64,000 nucleotides of DNA from Paracoccus versutus (GCF_000763885.1 NZ_JRKO01000013.1:1-64000), one strand, 5' to 3'; positions 9,906 to 19,962 are shown, counted from the stretch's first letter. Notes: generated by a model not told the origin, from the letters alone. Numbers and translations are program-made.

Positions 9906-10502
9906 ATGTTCGACTGGGTGGTTTCGACGATCGAGAGCTGGGGCTATCTGGGCGTGCTGATGCTCATGGTGGCCGAGAACGTCTTTCCGCCCATCCCCTC
10001 CGAGGTGATCATGCCCCTGGCCGGCTTCCTGGCCGGCAGCGGGCGGATGTCGCTGACGCTGACCATCCTGGTCGGCACCATCGGCTCGGTCCTGGGCACG
10101 CTGATGTGGTATTACATCGGCCTGTGGTTCGGCGAGGAGCGGCTGAAGCGCTTTGCCGCCCGGCACGGCCGGCTGCTCACGCTTTCGCCCTCGGACATCG
10201 ACGCCGCGCATGAATGGTTCCAGCGCCACGGCGCCATGGCGGTGTTCTTCGGCCGCATGATCCCGGCGATCCGCACGCTGATCTCGGTCCCGGCGGGGCT
10301 CGCGCGGATGCCGATGTGGAAATTCCTGCTCTATACCGTGATCGGCAGCGCGCTCTGGACCGGGGTGCTGACCTTTGCCGGGCTGATGCTGCATGAAAAC
10401 TATGCGCTGGTCGCGGATTGGGTCGATCCGCTGTCCAAGCTGGTGGTGGTGGCGGTGGTGGCGATCTATCTTTACCGCGTCGTCACCTGGAAGCCGCATT
10501 GA
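9906..10502 (+). CDS. DedA-family membrane protein
   Basis: 198 residues of the DedA/SNARE-associated (VTT) family. The family signature is present: FPPIPSEVIMPLAGFLAG near the N-terminus and FFGRMIPAIRTLISVPAGLARM in the middle (E and R residues needed for lipid or proton translocation), with four to five hydrophobic segments. DedA proteins help maintain membrane potential and recycle undecaprenyl-phosphate or other lipids. The start is ATG 9906 after AAAGGGGCAGGC. It is divergent from the metallopeptidase. Confidence 0.9.
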   Translation: MFDWVVSTIESWGYLGVLMLMVAENVFPPIPSEVIMPLAGFLAGSGRMSLTLTILVGTIGSVLGTLMWYYIGLWFGEERLKRFAARHGRLLTLSPSDIDAAHEWFQRHGAMAVFFGRMIPAIRTLISVPAGLARMPMWKFLLYTVIGSALWTGVLTFAGLMLHENYALVADWVDPLSKLVVVAVVAIYLYRVVTWKPH

Positions 10503-10554
10503 GTTCACGCGATTGGCACTTGCCGGCCGCGAGGCGCGGTCCTAACCGGAAGCC

Positions 10555-11049
10555 ATGAACGGATTTTCAAGCAAGCATGTCGCCGTCACCGCCGGCGCCG
10601 GTTCCGCCGCGCTGCTGGCCGCCGCGCTGACCTTCCAGGCCCTGGGCTATGCGCCCTGCGAACTGTGCATCCTGCAGCGCTGGCCGCATCTGGTCGCCGC
10701 GATCATCGGCGGGCTGATCTGGTTCTTCGGCTGGAAGCGCTGGCTGGCGGCGCTGGGGCTGCTGGCCGCGCTTTGCGCCACCGGCCTTGCCATCTATCAC
10801 GCGGGCGTCGAATTGCAGGTCTGGCAGGGGCCGCAGCATTGCTCGGGCGGGGTCTCGGGCCTGGCCAGCATGTCCACGCAGGATCTGATGGCGGCGCTGG
10901 AAAAGGCGCCGGTCGTGCGCTGCGACGAGGTGGCCTGGAGCCTGTTCGGCATTTCCATGGCCGGCTGGAACGCGATCCTCTCGGCCGGGCTGTCGGCGCT
11001 GTGGCTGGCCTCGGTCCGCGGCCGCAGGCGCGAGGCCGGGCTGGCCTGA
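10555..11049 (+). CDS. dsbB: disulfide bond formation protein B
   Basis: 164 residues with four hydrophobic spans. The first periplasmic loop holds the quinone-linked CELC pair (residues 36-39, in YAPCELCILQRWPH). The second loop has the DsbA-facing pair (QHCSGG and VVRCDEV). DsbB reoxidises periplasmic DsbA and passes electrons to quinone. It sits 52 bp after dedA on the same strand, and gyrA follows after 93 bp. Confidence 0.92.
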   Translation: MNGFSSKHVAVTAGAGSAALLAAALTFQALGYAPCELCILQRWPHLVAAIIGGLIWFFGWKRWLAALGLLAALCATGLAIYHAGVELQVWQGPQHCSGGVSGLASMSTQDLMAALEKAPVVRCDEVAWSLFGISMAGWNAILSAGLSALWLASVRGRRREAGLA

Positions 11050-11142
11050 GCCGCAATTCCCGCACCGGGGCGGCCCGTCAAGATTGCACCCAAGGCGGGT
11101 ATGGGATAGACCCGTGCCCAACAAGATCTTGAGGTTTTCCCC

Positions 11143-13884
11143 GTGGCTGACATCCCTGAAAACGACGACGATACCCCCGAGAACGGCGGATCGGAGCGCG
11201 CCGTGATGCATCACGACGGCCCGGTGATCGACATCGCGCACGAGATGCGCTCGTCCTATCTCGACTATGCCATGTCGGTCATCGTCAGCCGGGCGATTCC
11301 CGACCTGCGCGACGGGCTGAAGCCGGTGCATCGCCGCGTCCTCTTCGCCATGCACGAGACCGGCAACACCCATGACAAGCCCTATCGCAAGTCGGCCCGC
11401 CCGGTCGGCGACACCATGGGTAAGTATCACCCGCATGGCGACGCCTCGATCTATGATGCGCTGGTGCGCATGGCGCAGGACTTTTCCATGTCCCTGCCGC
11501 TTCTGGACGGCCAGGGCAACTTCGGCAGCATGGACGGCGACAGCCCGGCGGCCATGCGCTATACCGAGGTGCGGATGGACAAGCCCTCGGCCTATCTGCT
11601 GATGGACATCGACAAGGACACCGTCGATTTCCAGGACAACTACGACGGCAAGGACCGCGAGCCGACCGTCCTGCCGGCGCGCTTCCCGAACATGCTGGTC
11701 AACGGCGCGGGCGGCATCGCCGTCGGCATGGCCACGAACATCCCGCCGCACAACCTGGGCGAGGTGGTGGACGCCACCCTGGCGTTGATCGAAAACCCCG
11801 ACCTGCCGACCGAGCGGCTGCTGGAGATCGTGCCCGGCCCGGATTTCCCCACCGGCGGCATCATCCTGGGCCGTTCGGGCGCGCGCAAGGCTTACCTCGA
11901 GGGGCGCGGCAGCATCATCCTGCGCGCCAAGACCCGGATCGAGGAAACCCGCGCCGGCCGGCAGGCGATCATCCTGGACGAGATCCCCTTCCAGGTGAAC
12001 AAGGCCAGCCTGATCGAGAAGATCGCCGAGCTTGCCAAGGAAAAGCGCATCGAGGGCATCGCCCACGTCCAGGACGAATCCGACCGCGTCGGCGTGCGGG
12101 TGGTGATCGAGCTGAAACGCGACGCCACCGCCGAGGTTGTGCTGAACCAGCTGTTCCGCTTTACCCCGATGCAGACCAGCTTCGGCGCCAACATGCTGGC
12201 GCTGAACGGCGGCCGCCCCGAGCAATTGACGCTGCGCGACTTCCTGACCCATTTCCTGACCTTCCGCGAGGAAGTGGTGGCGCGCCGCACCGCCTATGAA
12301 TTGCGCAAGGCCCGCGAGCGCGCGCATGTGCTTTGCGGCCTCGCCGTGGCGGTCTCGAACGTCGACGAGGTGGTGGCGACGATCCGCAGCTCGGCCGATG
12401 CCGCCGAGGCGCGCGAGCGGCTGATGACCCGGCGCTGGCCGGCGCATGAGATCGTGGTCTACCTGAAGCTGATCGACGACCCGCTGCATCCGGTGAACGA
12501 GGACGGCACCTACAACCTGTCCGAGACCCAGGCCCGCGCCATCCTGGAGCTGCGCCTGCAGCGCCTGACCCAGCTGGGCGTGCAGGAAGTCACCGACGAG
12601 CTGAAGACGCTGGCCGATGCGATCCGCGAATACCTGGCCATCCTCGCCTCGCGCGAACGGATCATGGGCATCATCTCGGACGAGCTGCGCGAGGTGAAGC
12701 AGCATTTCGCCGTGCCGCGCCGGACCGAGATCACCGACTGGGCGGGCGACCTGGACGACGAAGACCTGATCGAGCGCGAGGACATGGTCGTCACCATCAC
12801 CTCGGGCGGCTATATCAAGCGCACGGCCCTGGCCGAGTTCCGGTCGCAGCGCCGCGGCGGCAAGGGCCTGTCCGGCATGGCCACGAAAGAGGACGACGTC
12901 GTCACCACCCTGTTCGTCGCCAATACCCATACCGAGCTTCTGTTCTTCACCACCGACGGCATGGTCTATCGGCTCAAGACCTGGCGGCTGCCGCTGGGCG
13001 GGCGCACGGCCAAGGGCAAGGCCATCGTCAACATCCTGCCGATCCAGTCCGGCGTCTCCATCGCCGCGCTGATGCCGGTGGATGCCCCGGAAAAGGATTG
13101 GGACGACTACCAGGTGATCTTCGCCACCTCGGAAGGCGACGTGCGCCGCAACGCGCTGTCGGATTTCACCAATGTCATGCGCAACGGCAAGATCGCCATG
13201 AAGCTGCCCGAGGGGGTGGAGCTGATCGGCGCGCGCATGGCGACCGAGAACGACGACGTGATGCTGGTCACGGCCGCGGGCCGAGCGATCCGCTTCCCGA
13301 CCACCGACGTGCGCGTCTTCAAGGGCCGCGATTCGACCGGCGTGCGCGGCATTCGCCTGGCGGCCGGCGACCGCGTGGTCAGCATGTCGGTGATCCGGCA
13401 TTTCGAGGCCGACCCCTCGGAACGCGCCGCCTATCTGAAGATGCGCCGCGCCGTCGAGGGCGCGCTGGACGACGGCGCCGAGGCCGATGAGGACGAGGAT
13501 GCCGTCGCCGAGGCCGCGATCAGCCAGGAGCGCTATGCCGAGATGTCGGCGGCCGAGGATCTGATCCTGACCATCACCGCCCGCGGCGCCGGCAAGATCA
13601 GCTCGTCGCACGACTATTCGGTGCGCGGGCGCGGCGGCCAGGGCGTGATGGCCATGGACAAGGCGATGCGCGGCGGACCGCTGGTCGCCAGCTTCCCGGT
13701 GGATCGCGACGACCAGATCATGCTGGCCACCTCGACCGGGCAGTCGATCCGGGTGCCGGTGGACGGCATCAGCTTCCGCTCGCGTTCTGCCGGGGGCGTG
13801 CGCGTCTTCAACACGGCGCCGGGCGAAGAGGTGGTTTCTGTTGCCCGCATCGCCGAGAATGGCGAGGATGAGGCCGAAGCCTGA
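11143..13884 (+). CDS. gyrA: DNA gyrase subunit A
   Basis: 913 residues, full length. GTG 11143 starts [10 protein letters not shown] after TTGAGG. The catalytic Tyr is Tyr140 (AAMRYTEVR). The C-terminal beta-pinwheel begins with the GyrA box QRRGGKG near residue 569. A short acidic insert (EADEDED) lies near 775-790, as in other alphaproteobacteria. In the quinolone region the motif [12 protein letters not shown] has Ala where E. coli has Ser83, while the Asp87 equivalent is kept. Confidence 0.97.
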   Translation: MADIPENDDDTPENGGSERAVMHHDGPVIDIAHEMRSSYLDYAMSVIVSRAIPDLRDGLKPVHRRVLFAMHETGNTHDKPYRKSARPVGDTMGKYHPHGDASIYDALVRMAQDFSMSLPLLDGQGNFGSMDGDSPAAMRYTEVRMDKPSAYLLMDIDKDTVDFQDNYDGKDREPTVLPARFPNMLVNGAGGIAVGMATNIPPHNLGEVVDATLALIENPDLPTERLLEIVPGPDFPTGGIILGRSGARKAYLEGRGSIILRAKTRIEETRAGRQAIILDEIPFQVNKASLIEKIAELAKEKRIEGIAHVQDESDRVGVRVVIELKRDATAEVVLNQLFRFTPMQTSFGANMLALNGGRPEQLTLRDFLTHFLTFREEVVARRTAYELRKARERAHVLCGLAVAVSNVDEVVATIRSSADAAEARERLMTRRWPAHEIVVYLKLIDDPLHPVNEDGTYNLSETQARAILELRLQRLTQLGVQEVTDELKTLADAIREYLAILASRERIMGIISDELREVKQHFAVPRRTEITDWAGDLDDEDLIEREDMVVTITSGGYIKRTALAEFRSQRRGGKGLSGMATKEDDVVTTLFVANTHTELLFFTTDGMVYRLKTWRLPLGGRTAKGKAIVNILPIQSGVSIAALMPVDAPEKDWDDYQVIFATSEGDVRRNALSDFTNVMRNGKIAMKLPEGVELIGARMATENDDVMLVTAAGRAIRFPTTDVRVFKGRDSTGVRGIRLAAGDRVVSMSVIRHFEADPSERAAYLKMRRAVEGALDDGAEADEDEDAVAEAAISQERYAEMSAAEDLILTITARGAGKISSSHDYSVRGRGGQGVMAMDKAMRGGPLVASFPVDRDDQIMLATSTGQSIRVPVDGISFRSRSAGGVRVFNTAPGEEVVSVARIAENGEDEAEA

Positions 13885-13940
13885 GACGAGGCAGGGCGCG
13901 CAGGCCGCGCCCCGCCGCCGGAAAGAATGAGGGGACGCGA

Positions 13941-15011
13941 TTGGACGGGCGGGACTCGCATCTAAGCGAGCGGTTGCAGACCGGCTTTCTGGGCGTGATC
14001 GCCTTTGGCCTGATCCTGTTCCTGCTGGTGCAGGCGCGTTTCATCCTGATCTGCCTGGTCTTTGCCATCATCATCTTTTCGCTGACCAGCGACGCGATTT
14101 CCGCCTTTGCCCGGCTGAAGGTGCCGAACTGGCTGGCGACCACGCTGGCGCTGATCGCCATCGCCATCGGCCTGCTCTGGGCCGCGACCGCGGTGGTGGC
14201 GCAGGTGAACGAGGTGGTCTCGACCTCGATCACCTATGCCGACCGGGCACAGGCGGCCCTGGCGCGGCTCAGCCAGCGCTGGGGACCGAACGTGCAGGAG
14301 GCGATCGGCACCTTCATGGGCAGCATCGACGTCGCCGGCTGGCTGCGCTCGGCCGCGGCGCAGGCGTCGAACCTGATCTCGGCCTCGGTGCTGATCCTGA
14401 CCTTCGTCGGCTTCATGTTCAGCGAGCGGATCTGGTTCCCGGTCAAGATCGAGCGCCTGACCGGCGATCCCGCCCAGGCCCGGCAGGTGCTGGAGACGGT
14501 CCACAAGATCATGCGCCGGGTGAACCGCTACCTGGTGGTCAAGGCGGCGATCAGCGCGGTCACGGCGGCGCTGATCTGGGCGATCTTCCGGGTGCAGGGG
14601 CTGGACCTGGCCGGGGCGGTGGCCATGCTGACCTTCATCCTGAACTTCATCCCGACGCTGGGCTCGATCGCGGCCACGGTCATCACCATCGCCATGGTGC
14701 TGGCGCAGACCGGCGATCCGGCGGTGACGCTGACCGTGGGCGGGCTGACGGTGGCGGTGCAGTTCATCATCGGCAATGTGTTCGATCCGATGCTTCTGGG
14801 CCAGACGCTGCGGCTGTCCTCGTTCGGGATCGTGCTGTCGCTGGCCTTCTGGGGCGTGGTCTGGGGCATCGCCGGCACCTTCCTGGCCGTGCCGATCATG
14901 GTGGCGATCATGATCGTCTGCGCCCAGATCCCCTGGCTGCGCCCGGTGGCGATCATGCTGTCGCAAGAGGGCCTGCCGGAACAGGAACCGCCCAGCGGCC
15001 TGCGCCGCTAG
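13941..15011 (+). CDS. AI-2E family transporter (PerM/YdiK-like permease)
   Basis: 356 residues with about eight hydrophobic segments, starting at TTG 13941 behind a GAGGGGAC ribosome site. The family signatures are in the second half: LNFIPTLGSIAATV and the GNVFDPMLLGQTLRLS region followed by FWGVVWGIAGTFLAVP. Members export autoinducer-2, Na+/H+ or unknown solutes; the substrate cannot be told here. It follows gyrA after 56 bp, possibly co-transcribed. A 23-bp intergenic element begins on its stop codon. Confidence 0.88.
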   Translation: MDGRDSHLSERLQTGFLGVIAFGLILFLLVQARFILICLVFAIIIFSLTSDAISAFARLKVPNWLATTLALIAIAIGLLWAATAVVAQVNEVVSTSITYADRAQAALARLSQRWGPNVQEAIGTFMGSIDVAGWLRSAAAQASNLISASVLILTFVGFMFSERIWFPVKIERLTGDPAQARQVLETVHKIMRRVNRYLVVKAAISAVTAALIWAIFRVQGLDLAGAVAMLTFILNFIPTLGSIAATVITIAMVLAQTGDPAVTLTVGGLTVAVQFIIGNVFDPMLLGQTLRLSSFGIVLSLAFWGVVWGIAGTFLAVPIMVAIMIVCAQIPWLRPVAIMLSQEGLPEQEPPSGLRR

Positions 15012-15033
15012 GAGTATTTGGGGAACGAAGAAG
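15011..15033 (+). repeat. 23-bp intergenic element, copy 3
   Basis: It begins GGAGTATTTGGGGAACGAAG, sharing its first G with the TAG stop of the permease gene. It matches the two minus-strand copies at 8801-8823 and 8875-8897. Confidence 0.6.
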
Positions 15034-15110
15034 CGCAAGGTGCGGCGCCCGGCCTGGACCGGACGGCCTCCGCGGCGCGGCCCGTGGAACGCGCAAGGCG
15101 CGGCGCCTTC

Positions 15111-17540
15111 TCAGCTGCTGCGGCCGGGCCGGTCCTTTTCGTCCTGCGCGTCGGCGAGGGAGAGGGCGACGGGCGCCTCGGCCTCGGCCTCGGCCTGGTG
15201 CAGGTAGATGTCCTGCGCACCGCGCGCGCTGCCGGGCAGGACGATCCCCGCCGCGGCAAAGCGCTCCAGGATCTGGTGATTGATCTCGGACACGATCGAG
15301 CTGCCGCCGTTGATGTCGGAAAGCACGGCGCGCAGTTCGAAATTCTGTCCCGTCGGCGTGATGCTGCGCAGAAGGACCGCGGGGGCCGGGTTCACCAGGA
15401 CCGTCGGCTGGTCCTCGGCGATCTCGCGCAGGAGCGCGGCCACCTGCCGGCTGTCGGCCGTCACCCCCACCGTGATCGGCACGATGATCCGCCCGGCCAG
15501 GCTGCCGCGCGTCCAGTTCGTCACCGGCTGGGTGATCAGGTTCGAGTTCGGCACGATGACCTGGGTGCGGTCGAAGGTCTGGATCTGGGTGGCGCGCACC
15601 GCCATCTTCCTGACGATGCCCTGCTGGCCGCCGACCTCGATCCAGTCGCCGACGGCGATCGGCCGCTCGACCAGCAGGATGATGCCCGAGACGAAGTTCG
15701 ACACCACCTGCTGCATGCCGAAGCCGATGCCGACCGAAAGCGCGCCGGCGACGAAGGCCAGCGAGGTCAGGTCGATCCCCGCCGAGGTCACGGCAAAGAC
15801 CGCCGCCAGCGCCACGCCGACATAGCCGATCATCGAGGTGACGGCGTTCTGCCCGCCCGCATCCAGCCTCGTCTTGGGCAGGATGGAGCTGCGGAAGGCG
15901 CCCTGCACGAAGTTGGTCAGGAAATAGCCGATGGCAAAGACGATCAGGAAGGTCAGCAGCGCCATCGGAGACAGCCGCACCCCGCCCAGCGAAAAGCCCT
16001 GCTGCGCCTTGGTCCAGGCCTCGGCCAGGTCGCTGGCGCGCGCGCCCCAGATCAGCGCGAACACCGGCAGCGACAACAGGATCAACGCAAAGCCGATCAG
16101 CACCGGCATCAGCGCATCGCGCGCCGAGCGGTCGCCGCCCTTGGCCAGCGCGTAGAGATCGGCGATGAAATCCTGCAGGATGATCAGCAGCCCGACCAGC
16201 GCCAGCGTCATGATCGCAGACCACAGCAGCGCATTGCCCGCGGTGACATAGCCCGCCGCCACCAGCAACGGCGCGATGACCGCCACCAGCCGCCCCATCA
16301 TCGCCAGGAAGCTGACCACGCGGATGCGGTAGTCGGGCGTATCGGCGGGCTCGGGCTGGCGCAGGCCGCGCAGCACGTTGCACAGGCGCAAAAGGCAGAA
16401 GGCGCCGAACAGCACCAGCAGGAAATGCCAGACCCCCGCCGAGGCCTCGCTGAGCCGCTGGGGAACGGTGTCGCTGTCGTTCTGGCTGTGAAAGCCCGAA
16501 AGCGGCAGGACCGAGCGCGCGAAAAGCTGGTGCAGCGCCAGGGAAGCGGCCAGCAGCGTCGCGCGAAAGCGCGCCTTGGCGCGGCGTTCCTCGCCCATGG
16601 GCAGGGGCGGCTCGACGGCGGTGTCGGGCGCCGGGAACAGCCGCCGCGCCAGCCACAGCCCGGAAAAGAAGGACACGCCCGCCCCGGCCAGCGACATCAC
16701 CAGCGGCAGCCCCCATTCCGCGAACAGCCCCGAGAACATCAGCGCCGAGGCGAACAGGATCAGCCCGACCAGCGGGATGGCGATCTGGCCCAGCGAGACG
16801 CCGAAGACCAGCGCCGCGCGCGACCGCTCGCTGGCGCGGGCCGACAGCCGCGAGGGCAGCGAATCGACCCAGCGCCGGCCACGCGACAACAGCAGCAGCG
16901 CGACCAGCAGCAGCCCGGCAAAGACCGGCAGCCGCTCGGAAAAGCCCGACGCGCCGGCGGTGCTGTCCCAGCGCCCCCGCGCTTCGGCATAGATATGGCT
17001 GGCGACCTGGCCCGCCTCGGCCACGGCCGGACCCCAGTTCGCCGGGTTCAGCGGCGTCGGCGTCTTGCGGATCAGCGCGAAGGTCTGGCGCGCGCGCAGG
17101 GTCTGGTCGATCTGCGCGACGATGCCGTCGGCGCGGCCATAGGCCTCGACCGCCTGCAACCCCGGCGCCTGCAGCGTGGCAAGCTGTTCGCCCAGTTCCT
17201 TGCGGCGGGCGGCGATCTCCTCGGGCTCGGTCTGGCCCTCGGCCGGGGCCGGCCCCAGCGCGGCGATCTGGTCCTTGAGCGTGGCGATGCGGGTGGCGTT
17301 GACGCCCTGGGCGGCCTTCAGCCGCTCGCGCCATTTCACCACCTCGTCGCGGATGGTCTGCAGCCGGACGTCGTTGGCCGAGCCCGATTCCAGGATCTGC
17401 TCGGCCTGGTCGGCCAGCTTGTTCCAGGCGGCCAGGTCCGGCGCCTCCTGCTCTGGCTGGGCCAGGACGGGCTGGCCGAGCGCCAGGAACAGCGCAAGGA
17501 TCAGCAAGGCGAGCCGGGGCAGCACGGCAAATCGGGGCAT
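15111..17540 (-). CDS. mechanosensitive ion channel with DUF3772-type N-terminal domain
   Basis: 809 residues from ATG 17540, chosen because a signal peptide (LALLILALFLALGQPVLA) follows. A periplasmic coiled-coil region spans about 30-190, then about eleven membrane segments, then the MscS pore helix and beta domain: SVGIGFGMQQVVSNFVSGIILLVERP, then GDWIEVGGQQGIVRKM and NLITQPVTNW. These large MscK-like channels open on membrane tension to release solutes. It begins 8 bp after the cysK stop, so the two are co-transcribed. Confidence 0.9.
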   Translation of the reverse strand: MPRFAVLPRLALLILALFLALGQPVLAQPEQEAPDLAAWNKLADQAEQILESGSANDVRLQTIRDEVVKWRERLKAAQGVNATRIATLKDQIAALGPAPAEGQTEPEEIAARRKELGEQLATLQAPGLQAVEAYGRADGIVAQIDQTLRARQTFALIRKTPTPLNPANWGPAVAEAGQVASHIYAEARGRWDSTAGASGFSERLPVFAGLLLVALLLLSRGRRWVDSLPSRLSARASERSRAALVFGVSLGQIAIPLVGLILFASALMFSGLFAEWGLPLVMSLAGAGVSFFSGLWLARRLFPAPDTAVEPPLPMGEERRAKARFRATLLAASLALHQLFARSVLPLSGFHSQNDSDTVPQRLSEASAGVWHFLLVLFGAFCLLRLCNVLRGLRQPEPADTPDYRIRVVSFLAMMGRLVAVIAPLLVAAGYVTAGNALLWSAIMTLALVGLLIILQDFIADLYALAKGGDRSARDALMPVLIGFALILLSLPVFALIWGARASDLAEAWTKAQQGFSLGGVRLSPMALLTFLIVFAIGYFLTNFVQGAFRSSILPKTRLDAGGQNAVTSMIGYVGVALAAVFAVTSAGIDLTSLAFVAGALSVGIGFGMQQVVSNFVSGIILLVERPIAVGDWIEVGGQQGIVRKMAVRATQIQTFDRTQVIVPNSNLITQPVTNWTRGSLAGRIIVPITVGVTADSRQVAALLREIAEDQPTVLVNPAPAVLLRSITPTGQNFELRAVLSDINGGSSIVSEINHQILERFAAAGIVLPGSARGAQDIYLHQAEAEAEAPVALSLADAQDEKDRPGRSS

Positions 17541-17548
17541 GGTTCGGT

Positions 17549-18580
17549 TCAGTCCTGATAGACCTCGGGCAGGTCGGCGGGCTTGCGGGCCATCCATTCC
17601 GGCACCGGCAAGCCCTTGGCCCGCAGGAACTCGGGGTTGAAAAGCTTGGTCTGGTAACGCGTGCCATAGTCGCAAAGCACCGTCACGATGGTGTGACCGG
17701 GGCCCATGTCCCTGGCCATGCGGATCGCGCCGGCCACGTTCACCCCCGACGAGCCGCCAAGGCACAGCCCCTCGTATTCCAGCAGATCGAAGATCACCGG
17801 CAGCGCCTCGGCATCCGGGATGCGATAGGCGAAGTCGGGCGTGAAACCTTCCAGGTTGGCGGTGATGCGGCCCTGGCCGATGCCCTCGGTGATCGAGGAG
17901 CCGGGGCTTTCGAAGACGCCTTCGGTGTAATAGCTGTAAAGCGCCGCGCCCTCGGGGTCGGCCAGGCCGATCCTGACGCCCTTGGGTTGCAGCGCCATGG
18001 CCACGCCCGCCAGCGTCCCGCCCGAGCCGACGGCACAGATGAACCCGTCCACGCGCCCGGCGGTCTGCTCCCAGATCTCGGGGCCGGTGGTTTCCAGATG
18101 CGCCTGGCGGTTGGCGACATTGTCGAACTGGTTGGCCCAGATGGCGCCGTTCGGCTCGGACCTGGCCAGTTCCTCGGCCAGGCGGCCGGAATAGCGCACG
18201 TAGTTGTTGGGGTTCTTGTAGGGCGCCGCGGGCACCTCGACCAGTTCGGCCCCGGCCAGGCGCAGCATGTCCTTTTTCTCCTGGCTCTGCGTCTCGGGGA
18301 TGACGATGACCGAGCGGAAGCCCATCGAGGCCCCGACCAGCGCCAGGCCGATGCCGGTGTTCCCGGCCGTGCCCTCGACGATGGTGCCGCCCGGCTTCAG
18401 CTCGCCCCGCGCCACCGCGTCCTTGATGATGTAGAGCGCGGCGCGATCCTTGACCGACTGGCCCGGATTCATGAACTCGGCCTTGCCCAGGATCTCGCAG
18501 CCCGTCTCTTCCGAGGCGCGGTTGAGCCGGATCAGGGGAGTATTGCCGATGGCAGAGGCGAGGTCGGGGCAGATGCGCAT
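17549..18580 (-). CDS. cysK: cysteine synthase A (O-acetylserine sulfhydrylase)
   Basis: 343 residues, a PLP enzyme making cysteine from O-acetylserine and sulfide. The PLP Lys is Lys44 in NPGQSVKDRAA. The phosphate loop is VGSGGTLAGVA and the substrate loop EGTAGNTGIGLA. The C-terminus is longer than in E. coli CysK, ending in an extra PEWMARKPADLPEVY segment. It lies between trgB and the DUF3772 channel on one strand. The trgB-cysK order matches the Rhodobacter sphaeroides tellurite-resistance locus. Confidence 0.93.
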   Translation of the reverse strand: MRICPDLASAIGNTPLIRLNRASEETGCEILGKAEFMNPGQSVKDRAALYIIKDAVARGELKPGGTIVEGTAGNTGIGLALVGASMGFRSVIVIPETQSQEKKDMLRLAGAELVEVPAAPYKNPNNYVRYSGRLAEELARSEPNGAIWANQFDNVANRQAHLETTGPEIWEQTAGRVDGFICAVGSGGTLAGVAMALQPKGVRIGLADPEGAALYSYYTEGVFESPGSSITEGIGQGRITANLEGFTPDFAYRIPDAEALPVIFDLLEYEGLCLGGSSGVNVAGAIRMARDMGPGHTIVTVLCDYGTRYQTKLFNPEFLRAKGLPVPEWMARKPADLPEVYQD

Positions 18581-18626
18581 GGGCTTGGCCTTTCGCAGGA
18601 TGTTCCCGCCCGGTTTACACGCCGCT

Positions 18627-19721
18627 TCATGACGGCGGCAACCCCGCCGGGACGGTCTTGGCTTCCTGGGCCAATTCGCGGCGGATGTCCTGGTGGCGCA
18701 ATTCCAGCCACAGCGCCAGGTTCAGCAGCGGCCCGTTGCGGATCTCGCCGGCCAGCGCCATGCGCGTCAGCTCGGCCCGCGGGATCAGGTGCGAGCGGAT
18801 GTCCTCGTCCTCGGTCGCAAGCCCGCCCAGGCCGGCGCTGCCGTCTGGCAGCTCGGCGATGCCGACATAGAGATACAGGTATTCCGCCACCGCTCCGGGG
18901 CTGGGATAGTTGTGCGGCGCGGCGAACAGGCGGGAAATCGCGATGCCGGTTTCCTCGACCGCCTCGCGCCGGGCGGCCTGCTGCGGCGTCTCGCCGGCAT
19001 CGACGCGGCCGGCCACGGTCTCGTAAAGCCAGGGCTGCGCATCGCCGCGCGCCAGGGGGCCGGCGCGCAGCTGGTCGATCAGCATGACCCGGTCGCGCAG
19101 CGGATCCCAGGGCAGGACCACCGTCGCATCGCCCGAGACGAAGACGGCGCGGGCCAAGGGATCGGTCCAGCCGCCGTCGTTGCGGTGCTGGCTCAGCCGG
19201 ATCGCCTCGACCGAGAAATATTCCGCATAGGGTTCCTCGACCGAATCGATCCTGACCCGCTCGGCCGCGGCGGGGCCGACATGGGGCAGGCCCTGGGTCT
19301 CGGCCCCGGCGCGTTGGCGCGAGGCGACCCAGGTCGCGATCATCGGCAGGCGCCTGCGGATCGCCGCGGCCGGACGGTCCTCGGGCAGGGCCAGCAGCCA
19401 GTCGGCCATGGCGGCGGCGAGTTCGGGCTGCCAATCGGGCGCGTCGCTTGCCGGCTCGCCCAGGCCCAGCAGTTCCCGGCCATAGTGGCCCTGCGGCTCC
19501 AGCCCGAAGATTTCGGCATAGCGGCGCAGGGCGGGCGTCCAGTCGGCCTGCCAGAGCGGCAGGTCGTCATCGCCGCGCGCCAGCCGCGGCCAGGCGTCGG
19601 CGGCGATCCCGGCCAGCCCGCCGCCCTCCATCCGGCCTTGCAGCGAACCGGCCCCGGTCGCCTGCGGGGCAAGGCGGGTGCGGATGAGCGGGTGGGCCAG
19701 CGGTCCGATCAGCAGCGGCAT
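18627..19721 (-). CDS. trgB: TrgB-like NUDIX hydrolase with N-terminal gamma-glutamylcyclotransferase-like region
   Basis: 364 residues. The C-terminal half is a NUDIX domain with an intact box at residues 238-260 (GRVDAGETPQQAARREAVEE, then TGI), the form seen in ADP-ribose pyrophosphatases. The first 150 residues (LLIGPLAHPLIRTRLAPQA, then YAEIFGLEPQGHYGRELL) resemble the N-terminal region of TrgB. In R. sphaeroides trgAB and cysK together contribute to tellurite resistance. No trgA is seen upstream, where the tRNA-Ser lies instead. NADH-family or ADP-ribose hydrolysis is the likely chemistry. Confidence 0.85.
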   Translation of the reverse strand: MPLLIGPLAHPLIRTRLAPQATGAGSLQGRMEGGGLAGIAADAWPRLARGDDDLPLWQADWTPALRRYAEIFGLEPQGHYGRELLGLGEPASDAPDWQPELAAAMADWLLALPEDRPAAAIRRRLPMIATWVASRQRAGAETQGLPHVGPAAAERVRIDSVEEPYAEYFSVEAIRLSQHRNDGGWTDPLARAVFVSGDATVVLPWDPLRDRVMLIDQLRAGPLARGDAQPWLYETVAGRVDAGETPQQAARREAVEETGIAISRLFAAPHNYPSPGAVAEYLYLYVGIAELPDGSAGLGGLATEDEDIRSHLIPRAELTRMALAGEIRNGPLLNLALWLELRHQDIRRELAQEAKTVPAGLPPS

Positions 19722-19871
19722 GGCTGCGGCCCCTTGGCGCTGGCGATCCGCCCTGCCCTGCGCATTCCGCCCATGATTCCTCCGAGAGACAAATTTTTCG
19801 CGGTTTTGACGCGAAGGCCCTTGCGCTTCAACCCCCGCCCGTCTAAATCGCCGCCACCACCCGAAAAGCGC

Positions 19872-19961
19872 GGAGAGGTGCCGGAGTGGTCGAACGGGGC
19901 GGTCTCGAAAACCGTTGAGCCTTCACGGGTTCCGTGGGTTCGAATCCCACCCTCTCCGCCA
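19872..19961 (+). tRNA. tRNA-Ser (CGA)
   Basis: A 90-nt tRNA with acceptor stem GGAGAGG (19872-19878) pairing with CCTCTCC (19951-19957), discriminator G and encoded CCA. The anticodon CGA is at 19906-19908 in the loop CTCGAAA. It has the long variable arm expected of tRNA-Ser and the T-loop GTTCGAATC. Its last bases are duplicated at 37909-37923, so it is the attachment site of the adjacent element. Confidence 0.97.
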
Positions 19962-19962
19962 C
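19948..19962. other. left attachment repeat (attL core)
   Basis: CACCCTCTCCGCCAC, the last bases of the tRNA-Ser gene plus one. Similarity to the right copy continues imperfectly (10 of the next 14 bases), ending in TTGATATT. Confidence 0.85.

Noticed and set aside
10567..13611. 1014-codon frame antisense to dsbB and gyrA
   Set aside because: It lies fully opposite two unmistakable genes, and its composition (His/Arg/Asp/Gly-rich) is typical of antisense of high-GC genes.
15018..17558. 846-codon frame opposite the mechanosensitive channel
   Set aside because: Low-complexity Arg/Gln/His protein, antisense to a gene with clear membrane and MscS motifs.
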